DNA of 64,000 nucleotides from Poa pratensis (GCA_947311845.1 CAMZMU010000117.1:78904394-78968393); one strand, 5' to 3'. Positions 34,545 through 47,060 are shown, counted from the stretch's first letter. The notes: generated from the letters alone by a model not told the origin. Numbers and translations: made by a program.

Positions 34545-37500
34545 TGTAATACCCCGTAGTTTAGAGAGTCGGAAGGGTAGAATTAGAATTTGTGCATTTG
34601 CATGACATGCATCTGAAAACACAGGAAATTTTGGCGCGTTAAATTAAACGATGCAAAGTGATCGATGATTCTCTCGACACGATGAATTAGGGTTTAGATC
34701 ATCTGGAGGAGTGTGAAAAACTTAGACATGATCTTTTTAACAACCAAATTGAGACGAGAATCTTTAGTCGAGGCAATCCAGAATTGGACATGACCTTTCC
34801 TAATTCTCGACATTTCTAGTCACAATTCAAGGGTTTGCCTTCACCACAAGGGTGAGGCAATTTAATATTGGAACTTAACTAATGAATATTAGGAACTTGT
34901 CCTAATATCCAAATATTGACTAGAGGGATCAATATTGAATCGAAGGCAACAATGGATCATATTTTGGATCATCCTGAGGCAACTAGGCAACAAGGGACAA
35001 GAGGCAACAATAATCCAATTGAGAGAAGGGACAAAAGGCAACACTGATTCAATGAGGCATATTCATCTGATCCATATCTATTTATCATAGGCAACATATT
35101 AATCCCTCTAATCTAGTCAAGCTCCTAAACAAGAAAGCTCACATTAAAATATTTCTCCAATGGTATTAATTACCAAGGAAGAAAATAGACAAATGCTAAA
35201 GCCCACAATCAGAAATTATTAAGCCACATGATCACCACCCATAACTTGGAAAGCCACCAATTTCTCACAAGCCCACAAAAGAGAATAAGCCCACAAGTCC
35301 ATCTAGCAACAAAAGCCACTTGGCTTGCCCAAGAATAAATCCTACAAAGAGATAATACCAAGCTCGAATGGATAAGCTTGCCACATAGGAGAGTTATCCA
35401 CAAGCAAAATATCTACCATAGCTTGAACCCCAAGTAATGCCTATAGATGAGGACTTGACACCCAAGCACCTTATTCATCCTTGTAAAACATGAGTCATCT
35501 AGTTGTGTGGCAGCACCACAACAACTAGGCAGCAGCATATAAACACCACCACAGCCTTCTAGCCACTCCATTTGCTCACAAATTCATTTCTAGCAAATAG
35601 CCAGATGTACTACAAGTTCTAGACAGCAGCCAAATCCTTTACAAACCGCACCATATGTTTCTTCCAGCAAGCAAATCACACCAGCTACTGTTCTAGCACC
35701 AAGAACAACCAAAAACCACAAGCCAATCATGAAGATCACCTAAACCATCTACCACAAGCCACTAAACCCAAGAAGGAGGCCAGTAGCAGAAGAAGATAGT
35801 AGAACTACAAGAAGCAGTCCAGAAGAGGTGGTTGAACCCTGGAGCAAGATCTGACTCTTCCGTAGCTTGATCTGCTCTACACCCAAGGTTGTTAAACATA
35901 TGAGCTAGAGAGTGATTTAGCAGGTTCTGTAAATGACAGAACCATGCATGAGTGATTAATTAGCATCTGTTCTTAACAGAACCTTGCAAGCAAGGTAAGG
36001 TGCTATAGAAAAGTAATTAGCACAGCAGAGAACTTCTGTTTTGTGCTAGGAATAGGACAGAGTGAGACAGGAAGTGAAGTTGAGTGCAATATCATTTTGT
36101 TTGAGCATCTATAGAAGTAAGGGGTTGATCTTAGTGTAGCATCTGTTCTTATTTTGCTTAATAAAGCATCACCCACATGACAGTGAACCAGCAGAGCTGG
36201 ATTAGCTGTTCATATCAAAGCTGTGCATCTAGAGGAAGCACAGGAAAACATAAAAACATCTCTAATCGAGCAAGCTTGCTGTGTAACTCAACATGGAGGC
36301 ATCACAGCAAACAAACATGATTAAATCATGCTATAAATAAACTAATCATCACTGCTAGTATTAATTCTAGCTCAGAAATAATTTTCCTTTCACACATATC
36401 ACATCTATGAGCAAGAAATGATCTCCACAATACTCCAGAGGCAGTGGGAAGATCTATACATGCATGATCTACACCATATACCTCTACTGCATACACAGAG
36501 AGGAGAGCAGGGCAGCACATAAAAATCGATCAAGAATACATTTCTAAATCATTCCAACTACCCTTCAACTAGATTTTCACTAGGAGGATAGAAAGAAGTG
36601 TTTCTCTCAGATTGGCATAGAGTTGCTATGCTAAATCATCACAGAGATTAAAAGCCACACATTAGTATCTGTTCTTATCAAAATTTAGGCCTCAGCCTTT
36701 GCATCATCGGCTAGGCTAAGATATCAAGCATAAAATCTGTTCTTATCAAATTAATTAACCAAATCCTGTCCAGGAATATCTCTCCTAAATCATTTCAGCA
36801 ACATTAGCATCACCAGATCATGCTTGGCATGGATCTGAGCACAGGGCACACTCCCAGGAGGCACCACAGGAGTAACTCATGATCAACAAACCAGCACATG
36901 GGCACAAAATCATCCAATAATACATCTTAACAAAATAGGCAGTGCATCATATTTAATCCTGCTATACCAGGGCATCAGATCATCCAAATATTCGTGGGAA
37001 ACATCCACACAACATCATCTGGATGAGTAAATCATCTAGATTTCTTCCCTGAAATTAAATTGACAGAAACAACAAGTGACTAAACTGAATATTTCTTCAG
37101 TTAAACCACAGTCCGAGACCAACCAGAGACCATAAGCTCGATTTCATGCACAAGTTCATCACCTGGATGAACTGGAGCAGTACCACATCCCCTAGAACAG
37201 GGGAAAACCCTAAATTACACACGGTCTTAAGCAACAGATGCTCGAGCAGGGTATTAGGAAGAGGAGAAGCATCTAGAAGAAGCACCAGAACGTCTAGAAC
37301 TAGAAGCAGTGGAGAAGCACTTACCAAGCGGCCATTGTCGTAGCTCCGAGGCGACGAGGCAGTGCTCGTGCAACCTCTGGAGGGGGCAAACGGCAGTAGA
37401 GGACACGTAGAACAACACCAGAGCACCGAGAGCAGCTCGGAGGCTTCCATGGCGCCGCACAGTGCGGAATCGTGCGCCGTCACCGAAACACTAGCTGAGG

Positions 37501-40001
37501 GGATCGAGTTGCGCCACTAGCTAGAGGGCAGTAGAGACGAATCGCGTGGACAGGAAGGAAGAGCAGAGAGAGGAGAGCGTTTTGCTCCACAGCACGGCGG
37601 AGGAGGTGGCCGGAGTTGGCCGGAGCAGCTCGGGAGAGCACGGCGGCAGCATATCGCCAGGGGAATCGCGAGAGAGAAGCACGGGAGAGAGAGAGAGAGA
37701 GGATTAGGGTTTGACCAGACCGGCTCGGTCGGTAGCCTGGTCTGAACCAATTTGACTTGGTTCGACCAAGTCAGCAGAGGGACATTTTAGTCATTTCACA
37801 ATTTGAGTGTTAAGCAAGTTAAAATAATTATTTCTCACTGAAATAAAGTCCTAAAAATACAATAAAAATATCCACACACATCAGAAAAATACAAGGAATT
37901 TGATTATGATTTTTATTGGAATTTTTAAAAACCTTTGAGTGATACAAATATTCAAAGATCCTTAAGTGGATTATTCTTGGAATAATTTCTTAAAATTATT
38001 TTCTCAAGAAAAATAATCTGGGAAAAATAAATACTAAGTTCAAAATAATATTTGAACTATACCAAGACTATCTTGCTACTCATCCTAAATCAAAAATATT
38101 CAAACTTAAATGAATTTGTACACCAAATTCAAATACACAAAAATCAACTAAAAATATGCAACATACTCTACAAAATATGAGGAATTTTTATGTAAGTTTT
38201 ATTTGAAGTTTTGAAAAACATTTTATGGATGAAAAATTCAAGGATCCTTAAGTGGAAATGATTTGAAATTCTTTTTCAAAAACTATTTTCTTAAAAGAAA
38301 ATAATATGGGAAAATAAAGTCTTAAAATTCAATTATATTGAACTATTTAAATTCAATCACTTTAAATTGATTCCTCATGAAAATTGTTGACTCACAAACA
38401 CTCGAAAAAGTCTTAAAATTCACAACTTGGGAATTTTGGGGTGACGATGCATTTCATGATTATGCATAATAGCATGCTGCTAGATTTTTTAGTAGTCCTT
38501 ATCAGATTACTTTGCTAATTTCAGAACTCGGGGTTTTACCGCAAACCCTAGAACCCCGAAGGGCCTGAACTGTCACTTCTACCACAGGCAAGTTCATTCT
38601 TGCATGTCCGTTGAAATATTTTTATCAAAGTATTTATAAAAGTAATATATTTATTCATCTGCATAAAAAAGAAAAACTATTTTCAAATGATGTGAATTGA
38701 TATATATATATATTGTTTGGCTGGCAATGGAACCACGGATTGATGTTGTGGTGGAGGTTCCATTGTATGGGAAAGTATATACCTAGGATTAATTACCAAT
38801 GTCACAGTGATCCTTGCGCCGTATTGAAGCGTTTACCATGACATCTGCTATGGACGGTAAAAGTCAGCCGTATCTTCTCTCGTTCACATATCCTCGGCAG
38901 GCTATTACCTGGTTGTGTCCGTTGCGGCGGCCAACAGCGTGGAAGCGCGTGACCTTCCCACCTGACGGGGTGACTGGAATAGAAGCTCGGGAGGGGTGGC
39001 GGGATAGCGGTCTTTGTTACCGGCCGCGCCACAAATGGGCGGATATGTGTTGTGCGGAGAGGGCGGTGATTGGCTTTGGACTCACACCTGGCCCCATACC
39101 ATGGAAGTATGGACGGGCTAGCTACCCGGAAAGGCAACAAGGCTGGGTTTCTCTCATGGGTAAAGTTACGCAGCTCTGCAGAGTCAACAACAAGAAATTG
39201 TGGCTGTCACTTCCTTGTTCTAGGAGGGAACTACAGAACGCTGCGGGAAAGGCATCCCTAGTGATGACTAAAGACCCGTGGAGACTGTGAGCATAGTTTT
39301 CTGAAAATAAAATGGACCCTTTCCTAAAAGCATTTTCCAAAACTTGCATTATGTCAATGACCGTTGGTCATGGCAGTAGCTAGTGCATAAAACACCTTAT
39401 CGCCTATAATTTGAACTTGCTGAGTAACGCTCGTGTTGCTCACCCTTTTCCCCGTTGACCCCCTGCTTAGATTTTTGGAGCCAGCAAAGGAGTTGACAGT
39501 TATCCATCATGACGTCAAGGAAGTATCCAACAAGGAGTCAAGTCTACTAATGGAGCTTGAAGGAGTCAACAGCTTCTTCACCGACGGAAGGATGACGACC
39601 ACCTTGCCTAGGTGTATATAACGACAAAATTGCCGATGGAGGAGACAACATCATATTGGAAGAAGGAGTACAACTTGGATAAAGATATTCCAGATGGAAT
39701 AGATTAGGTCTGTGACAACAGCAGTAGTGGATTAGGAATTAGAGATAGAGCTGATATCCAGCTTAGTGATACGAATTGGATCTTTTTGATGTTTCATTTG
39801 CACGAGACCTGCTTCTATCTGTAAAGAAGGTTCTCGAGATTTTGTATTGAATAGTGTTGTAATCCTATAGTGTTACCTTGGACCGGCTATGTTTCTGTTG
39901 TACTACTCTGAGAGATGTAATATTTGCGGAAAGGTCCTTCCGTGCGTATTACATCAACGACTTGTACACTACAACATGCAGTGGTGTGCTGGGTCACCGC
40001 A
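34545..40001 (+). repeat. 3' LTR of the giant element (about 5457 bp)
   Basis: Matches the 5' LTR across its length, with a roughly 430-bp deletion near 34830, a single copy of the 44-bp repeat, and a shorter GA run near 37685. It ends ...gggtcaccgc(a) followed by taatg. Confidence 0.88.
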
Positions 40002-40006
40002 TAATG

Positions 40007-40798
40007 TGTGGAATTTGTCTTTATTTGTCACCAACCCAATTCAAGATGCATACAGTACCAAGGTCATTAGGAAATATCATCACCACATGATTGTCTATAG
40101 GGCATATTTCCAACAATATGTTTTCGTAGGATTTTATTAGTGAAATTGATAGTATGTGACTACTATATAGTACCAAGGTCACATGAGAGTCAAGTGATTT
40201 GGAGGACAAGCTATAGGGAGCTCTTTTCTTGAAAAATTCAAAACGACGTTTTTAAGTTTCGAAAAAATGTGAAAACAATTCTGGATGTCAACCATGATTA
40301 TTTCTACCAGTGTGCAAAATTTCAGTGCGAAATAGTGTAGTTTGGGCTGTGTAAAAATGACAAATTTCTGAATCTGAGATGTGAACAATGCCAGATTCGA
40401 AATTTTTCAGATTTGTCAGAGTTTCATTTTTGTGTAGGCTAGAATACAAACTATTTTGGGATTAAAATTTACAGAACCATATAATACATCATTTTCAACA
40501 TCCATGATTTTTTTGCAGAATTTTTAAAAACATTAAATGTCAATTTTAAAAAATAAAAAATAAGGGCACCATGGAGCTCGTGCTCCAAATAGACTTTCCG
40601 GGTCACATGATGCAATATTCGGGGATTAAAAAGCACTTCACGAGCTGCCCTGCCAAAATGTTCTTCCTGCTAGTAAATGTCATCTCATGTTCACATATTT
40701 CTTAGGGGATAAGAGGGATCAACTTATGATGCAAATTTCTCGTAGACAACAAGTTTATCTACCTGAGGTAATGTTGTTGACCTTGGTATCTTGTGAAG
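40007..40798. other. Remnant of tandem unit 3 and unassigned DNA
   Basis: About 40007-40045 continues the split tandem unit (caccaacccaattcaagatgc). The block 40210-40600 has weakly similar inverted ends (tagggagctc... and ...gagctcgtgctcc) with an AT-rich interior, and could be an unclassified miniature element. No clear target duplication was found. No gene is supported. Confidence 0.45.
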
Positions 40799-40801
40799 TA
40801 A

Positions 40802-41867
40802 GGATGACTCCAACGGTCCATGTCCGCTGGAGCCAAAAACACGGCCCAACGGGGCGACGCAAACAGACCACGGTCCGTTTTTCGGTCCGCCGCGACGCAT
40901 TCCTGGCCTAAATTTGGGCCATCGATGCGTCAGCGCGGACGCGCAGTGGAATGAAAACGCGGCCACGCCTCGTGTCCTCCCCGAGCCCACCTGTCAGCGA
41001 CAAGGCGCGGTCAGCCTCCCCTGGCCCAGTCCTTTTTAATGCCAGGGGATAGGGACGGCCAACCCCCACCCACTCCACTGCCCACTCACCCTCTCCGGCG
41101 ACCAAACCCTAGCCTCGCCGCAAACCCTAGCCACCTCGCTCGCCGCGATGCTGCTCCGATGGCCGGGGCTTGGCAAGGCCAAGAACGACGGCGAGGCGGG
41201 GTCCTCCTCTGGCCGCCGCCGCCGGCGCTTCCGCACTCCCTCCCTGACGCCACCATCTTCTCCGGAGCCGGAGCCGGTCCCCGCCGTCTTCGAGCTCGCG
41301 CCGCCAGGCGCCGAGGTGCGCAACCGCGTCTACGTGCGCAAGGAGGATTGCCAGTGGTACTGGGACCACGCAACCCCGCTGTCATGGCCAGATGTCAAGC
41401 TCCCCGAGCATTGGCACCTGAACCCGCAGCGGATCCCGGTGCCTCCGATTCCGACCAACAAGCGGGCACTGGATCTAGAGGTTGAGCGCCGCCGCCGCCG
41501 CCTCCCACCGCGAGGCGGACCACCGGCGCACCTCTGGAAGCAGCCGGACTACGTCATCCTCGATGGGGATGACGAAGAGGAGTAGAAGCCCGCGATGGGC
41601 AAATATTCTAGCTTTTATATATTTTTGTTTTAAAAATATTATGTAAAAAGGCCGTTTGTGGCCCACCCCCGATATATGAATGAAAAAGGCCCATATATGG
41701 CCTGTTTAGCTAAAAAAAATTGCCGGGCGGACTCCATGCGTCGGGCCGTTGGGTGCACTGCCACCAACGGCGGACAGGGGCGGACTGTTCCTGTCCGTTT
41801 GCCGACGCAAACGGATAAAACGTGGACCAAACGCGCGTCCGTTTGCGTCGGCCCGTTGGAGTCATCC
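40802..41867. mobile_element. PIF/Harbinger-like element (1066 bp) with a resident ORF
   Basis: The inverted ends GGATGACTCCAACGG and CCGTTGGAGTCATCC are flanked by TAA at 40799-40801 and 41868-41870. Sub-terminal GC-rich sequence rich in 'acgcaaacgga' and 'ggtccg' words is also partly inverted between the two sides. It encodes no transposase but carries a 145-codon ORF. The TSD type supports PIF/Harbinger; mobilisation in trans is inferred. Confidence 0.85.
41148..41585 (+). CDS. 145-aa ORF inside the Harbinger-like element, unknown function
   Basis: The ORF starts MLLRWPGLGKAKNDGEAGSS. It has a basic stretch (GRRRRRFRTP), a Pro-rich segment, then VYVRKEDCQWYWDHATPLSW and LPEHWHLNPQRIPVPPIP. 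It ends with an acidic tail, VILDGDDEEE. Tryptophans are spaced in a way that suggests a folded core. I recall that the VYVRKEDCQWYW...HLNPQRIPVPP block recurs in many predicted Triticeae proteins, apparently all transposon-borne, but I know no function. An overlapping frame at 41039-41485 is an alternative, but this frame has the more protein-like composition and spans most of the element's interior. It could be an element-encoded accessory DNA-binding protein or a captured host exon. Confidence 0.5.
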   Translation: MLLRWPGLGKAKNDGEAGSSSGRRRRRFRTPSLTPPSSPEPEPVPAVFELAPPGAEVRNRVYVRKEDCQWYWDHATPLSWPDVKLPEHWHLNPQRIPVPPIPTNKRALDLEVERRRRRLPPRGGPPAHLWKQPDYVILDGDDEEE

Positions 41868-42235
41868 TAAGTGAATCATCACAATTGTTTGTAAATATGG
41901 TGGATCATTTTAATGTGTAGGAAAGTTCTACCTGGCAGAAGCTTTATATGCATATGGGGATTCCTACAACCATTCAGAGAACCAAGTACCATCTGAACAA
42001 GTTATCATCTACTAATTCTGCCCAGACTGTCAAAAATGTTCAATCTCAGACGCTCAATCCTTAGGGTCATAGTTGAGAGGGAATTCACAACAAAGTAATA
42101 CAATATTTCATATCCAAGGTCAAAACTTATTCCCCACTTTAAACTTACTTTAATATGTGTATTCTCCTAAAAACATGACACGGTTAAAATTAAAAAAAAC
42201 TTGTTGACTAAGCTAAGACGTGATCTCTAGTAAGA

Positions 42236-43018
42236 GATGTGTTCGGTTGTGGAACCGAATGGAATGGAATGGTTCCATTCCATTCCACTGTCACAGAACC
42301 ATTCCATCCATGTGTTCGGTTTGGACAAAAAATTGTCACGGAACCGTTCCATCCCTGTGTTCGGTTTTGGAATGGGATGAGAATGGAATGGAGTGAGAAT
42401 GGAATTATTCTAAACTCGATTAATTATTTCCTAAACTGGATTAATTATTGCTAAACTTGATTAATTATTCCTAATCTTGAATAATTATTGCCAAACTTGA
42501 TTAAGTATAGCTAAACTTGATTAAATTAGAGGGAGACACTGTGCCGTTCCACCTCGTCCGGCCGAATGGTTGGTTCTGCATCTAGAGGGAATATGCCCTT
42601 TTGTGGAACCACCTAATTCCGTTCCTCGCTCCAACCGAACACAAGAATGGGTTATGTGGAATGGAATGGTTCCACTCCATCCCAGAACTGAACACAACTA
42701 GTAATCATCGCGATTAACTCTAATTTAATCAAGTTTAGCTATAATTAATCAAGTTTAGCAATAATTAATCAAGATTAGGAATAATTAATTACGATTAGGA
42801 ATAATTAATCAAGTTTAGCAATAATTAATCCGGTTTAAGAAATAATTAATCGAGTTTAGAATAATTCCATTATCACTCCATTCCATTTCATTCTCATCCC
42901 ATTCCAAAACCGAACACAAGAATGGAACGGTTCTGTGACAATTTTTTATCCAAACTGAACGCAAGAATGGAACGGTTCCATTCCATTCCACTCCATCCCA
43001 AACTGAACACACCCTACA
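42236..43018. repeat. Large palindromic (foldback) element of ggaatgg-type sequence
   Basis: The left arm (about 42239-42540) is matched in inverted form by the right arm (about 42715-43013). Arms start tgtgttcggtt and end aactgaacaca. Both carry runs of 'ggaatggaatgg', and a 'gattaattattgctaaact' tandem repeat lies inside each arm. The middle (42560-42700) contains another inward end (ccgaacacaag and ccagaactgaacacaac), so two related elements may be joined. The TSD is unclear. This resembles hAT- or Mutator-like foldback MITEs of grasses, but the superfamily is not settled. Confidence 0.7.
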
Positions 43019-43277
43019 TGACATCGCATGCTGTGTATGACTTTTTCAACCAGTTTGTGACACATGTGAGTAAATTCCATATCGGTCTAAATTCATGAAC
43101 CTCAAGTGAAAACGGATAGACAAGTCATACGGAGTACGTATATTGTAACCGTAGGTGTCTCGTACCTCTTTACTTTTGGGGTCTTCTCGTCATATCGATT
43201 GCCATCGTTGGGTCCCTCGTTCAGTGTCACTATAAATCCAACGATATGCAGATCCACGTGTTAAGTACTGCTACTCC

Positions 43278-43668
43278 GGATTTTGGCGAAAGCTTTGTAG
43301 GTCCCTGGACTCTACCGGCGACGACGACGCTCATGGGCGCCGTGTTCCTTCTTGGAGGCGTCGTTGAACCCCCTCCCGTGTTCGCGAGCCCTACGTTCCC
43401 TGGCAGTGTTGGTGCGGTTGAGCCTTGTTTGGAGTTAACTATTTCATTCTTACTTCCGTGCAATAGAAGACGACGCGCCCCTTCAACTAGAACAAGACTT
43501 AGACTTTTAGTTTTGCTTGTTTCCTTTATCTTTTGTAGTCTTATGTTGTTTGTGTTTTGGCGCTGTAGCTGGTTTTCCCAGCTTGTGTGTGTAAGTTGTA
43601 ACTCCTAACCGGTTGATGGCTTCGTTAATTCAAAGCCGGGCTTTTCTCAAGCCTTCCGTCTTAAAAAA
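43278..43668 (+). mobile_element. 5'-truncated LINE-like insertion with poly-A tail
   Basis: The segment ends cttccgtctt plus an A run. It is flanked by an exact 15-bp direct repeat aagtactgctactcc (43263-43277 and 43669-43683), a long target-site duplication typical of LINE integration. The sequence (including 'cgtgttcgcgagccctacg' and 'gttaattcaaagccgggctt') is one I recognise as the 3' end of a common Triticeae non-LTR element. The small frame within it is 3' UTR noise, not a gene. Confidence 0.75.
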
Positions 43669-43683
43669 AAGTACTGCTACTCC

Positions 43684-44149
43684 TTATCCATGCAAGAGCA
43701 CCGGCAATCGAGCGCCATCTGTGTCTTTAAAGGACTGTGCAACCGCCTTTCGAGCGAAGTGTTCACGGTCTCGCTTTTCCTTTCTCTCTAGCTTGCACCA
43801 AAATACCAGATCATGTGTTCGTTCCTTGCTAGCTCGGCCTTAATTATCTCCAATCATTCAGCTCATGAGTTGCAGTACTTGCTAAGATTGATCTCGCACA
43901 CCAACGTCTTTTAAGTTGTACACGTACTCCAAATTAGGCACTTGTTGTCTTGCTGATAAAGGACATTGGGCGGCATGCATGCACGCGAAATGGCGAAATT
44001 GATCATGAAGAAGAACCCACGGTTGATCATAACAGTGGATAAATCATCACCCACTTCCGAATTGAGTAGTACAAAGCTTGCAGGACGTGGAGTAGGAAGT
44101 TGATCATTCGGGTGTCCGGGCCTACGGGGCCGCCGGCCGTACACCGGAG
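43684..44149. other. Unassigned intergenic DNA
   Basis: No gene or element boundary is recognised between the LINE-like insertion and the CACTA element. Confidence 0.4.
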
Positions 44150-44726
44150 CACTAATAAAAAAGGGTCTTTAGTATTGATTGGGAATGGGTATCGATTGGG
44201 AATGGGTTTTAGTACTGGTTATCCTACCAGAACTACGGAATCTGGACTAAAGGCCCCGTCCTTTAGTCCGGTTGGTCACAAACCGGGACTAAAGGCTCTC
44301 CACGTGGCTGCGGTCGAGCGCTGGGGCTGGAGAACCTTGGTTCCAGTTGGTGTTACCGGGAATAAAGGACTGCTCCACAAACCGGGAGTTTTTTAATTCT
44401 ATTCTTAATTCTATTCCGAAATTTCCCACTTAGCCACACAATTAATCTCTAATTATACACTTAATGTTAGGTCAAAGTACTTACCCTCATTCGGTCACCC
44501 ATATTCAAATTGCTTCAGCCCAAGCATGCTTAATTTTTTATTTCCTTCCAAATTAGTTTTCAAATGAGAAGTTATAACTTACTGATATTAGTATCCTATC
44601 AATCATATTAACCCTGGGTCATGATGTTACACTTTTTATTGTTTAAATTTTCAAAATTTATTTGAATAAATAACAATGATTATGTAATAATATTTTTTGA
44701 ATAAATAACAGTGATCATGTAATAAT

Positions 44727-44850
44727 ATTTAATATGGAATAATTCATATCTTTAAATCCGTAAATCGAAATTTGACAAATAAAATATCTAAATCGATTAT
44801 AAAAATGAGAGGAATTCAAATATGCCATCCATATCATCTTTTGCATCACA
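44727..44850. repeat. Left arm of an internal inverted repeat
   Basis: About 124 bp here is matched in inverted orientation by 47061-47184 with few mismatches, for example 'atttaatatggaataattca' against its complement. The arms enclose the whole 650-bp array, so a transcript could form a stem with a 2.2-kb loop. Confidence 0.8.
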
Positions 44851-44899
44851 GAAACATCGATAAAATTGCTATAAAAAAAAACTCTAGCATGGAGCCAAA

Positions 44900-47000
44900 T
44901 GATCAAGTTATGGCAATTCCCACGGCATAGTTTGTGATAAAGTTCTCATATTCGACAAATATGTGTATCTTGGTATAGGAAGCAAATGGTTCTGAAGGGG
45001 GTTTTCAAATTATTTTAATAAATATCATTTCTTTTTCTAAGTGGCAAAATTGATTTTTTTTGTAAACCAGGTACAGAAAATATGGTGCAAAATGGCACAC
45101 ATCTAATTCTCACAAAGAGTAGTCCACATTTGATGGATAATCCCCAAGTATTAGGATTTTTTTAATTTCTATCTAATTTTGCCTAGTTAAAAGAGTTTAT
45201 GCTGATTTTATGAAAATAATCCAAATTTGAACTACAAGTGTTTAACAGTTTGGTCTGAAATAAAAAAAAATTAAGTACACAACTAGTGGTTATATCACAG
45301 AAAAATCAATAGTTTTAGAGAATTTGACCTCTTTCGATGAATAGTCATGGTGGCCATTTTGACCTTTTTTTTAAAAAATCAAATAAAGTGAAAAACCCCT
45401 CAAAAAAGACATCCTCTGGCATGGAGTCCTTTTATGTGTACTAGTTGCTATGAAAAATGATAAACTTGATTTTTGACAAATTGTTTAAAACAATCTTCAC
45501 AAAAAGGTCAATCATGTATAAACATATATAATTAAGTTTCAAGCCCAATGACCAAGTTATCACCATTCCCACGACATAGTTTGTGGTAAAGTTCTCATAT
45601 TTGACAAATAGGTGTATCTTGGTATAGAAAACAATGGTTCCGAAGGGATTTTTCAAATTATTTTTATAAATATCATTTTCCTTTTTTTAAGTGGCAAAAA
45701 TGACTTTTTTTGTGAACCAAGTATAAAAAACATGGTACAAAATGGCACCCATCTGATTCTCAGAAAGAGTAGTCCACATTTGATGGATAATCTCCAAGTA
45801 TTAGGAATTTTCTTGATTTCTATCTAATTTCGCCTAGTTAAAAGAGTTTATGCTGATTTTCCGAAAGTAATCCAAATTTGAACTACAAGTGTTTGATAGT
45901 TTGGTCTGATTTTTTTTTAAAGAAATCATTTTAAGGTACACAACTAGTGGTTATATCACAGAAATATCGATAGTTTTAGAGAATTTGACCTCTTTCAAAG
46001 AATAGTCATGGTGGCCATTTTGACCGTTTCTTGAAAAAAAGAAGTGAAAAAAAACCTCAAAAAAAAAGATATCCTCTGCATGGAGTCCTTTTATGTGTAC
46101 TAGTTGCTATGAATAATGATATACTTGATTTTTGACAAATTGTTTAAAAACAATCTTCACAAAAATGTCTATCATGTATAAACATCTATAATTAAGTTTC
46201 AAACCCAATGACCAAGTTATCACCATTCCCACGACATAGTTTGTGATAAAGTTCTCATATTCGACAAATAGGTGTATATTAGTATAGGAAACAATGGTTC
46301 CGAAGTATGTTTCAAATTATTTTTATAAATATCATTTTCCTATTTCTAAGTGGCAAAAATGACTTTTTTGTGAATCAAGTACAAAAAATATGGTGCAAAA
46401 TGGCACCCATCTAATTCTCACAAAGAGTAGTTCACATTTGATGGATAATCCCCAAGTATTAGAAATTTTCTTGATTTCTATCTAATATCGCCTAGTTAAA
46501 AGAGTTTATGCCGATATTCCAAAAATAATCCAAATTTGAACTACAAGTGTTTTATAGTTTGGTCTGAATTTTTTTAAATCATTTTAAGGTACGCAACTAG
46601 TGGTTATATCACAGAAACATCGATAGTTTTAGAGAATTTGACCTCTTTTGATGAATAATCACGGTGGCCATTTTGACCCTTTTTTGACACAAATCAAATA
46701 AAGTGAAAAAACCCTCAAAAAAGATATCCTATGGCATGGAGTCCTTTTATGTGTATTAGTCTATAAAAAGTGATAAACTTGATTTTTGACAAATTTTTCA
46801 AAAACAATCTTCACAAAAAGGTCTATAATGTATAAAAATCTATAAGTTTCAAGCCAAATGACTAAGTTATGACCATTCCCACGGCATAGTTTGTGATAAA
46901 GTTCTCATATTCGACAAATAGGTGTATCTTGGTATAGGAAACAATGGTTCCGAAGGGATTTTTCAAATTATTTTTATAAATATCATTTCCCTTTTTCTAA
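44900..47000. repeat. Four-copy tandem repeat of about 650 bp inside the CACTA element
   Basis: The marker gttctcatatt(c/t)gacaaat occurs at about 44942, 45591, 46251 and 46901, giving spacings of 649, 660 and 650 bp. Other shared words include 'agtagtccacatttgatggataatc' and 'gacctctttc'. No open frame persists across copies. Confidence 0.85.
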
Positions 47001-47060
47001 GTGGCAAAAATAGTTATGCGAATTTTTCGAAAGTAATTTTGCCTATTCAAATGAGTTTTT

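Larger units (their letters stand above)
19373..40001 (+). mobile_element. Giant-LTR retroelement (LARD-like, Gypsy-type end), plus orientation
   Basis: Two long direct repeats (19373-25310 and 34545-40001) begin TGTAATACCCCGTAG. A primer-binding site follows the left one, and a purine tract precedes the right one. The word taatg flanks both sides (19368-19372 and 40002-40006), a 5-bp target duplication (or ataatg, 6 bp, if the LTR ends at 40000). The element splits unit 3 of the tandem array. The internal domain (25311-34544) is interrupted by a second LTR element. Its remaining 3.4 kb shows no intact gag or pol. The 'ttcgggacgaa' word at 34512-34522 before the purine tract is one I associate with plant Gypsy elements. 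The size and lack of coding fit large retrotransposon derivatives such as Sukkula, but the family name is not established. Confidence 0.88.

Noticed and set aside
43246..43608. 120-codon frame with a hydrophobic tail, membrane-protein-like
   Set aside because: It lies almost wholly inside the LINE-like 3' end (43278-43668), and such frames are typical 3' UTR noise.
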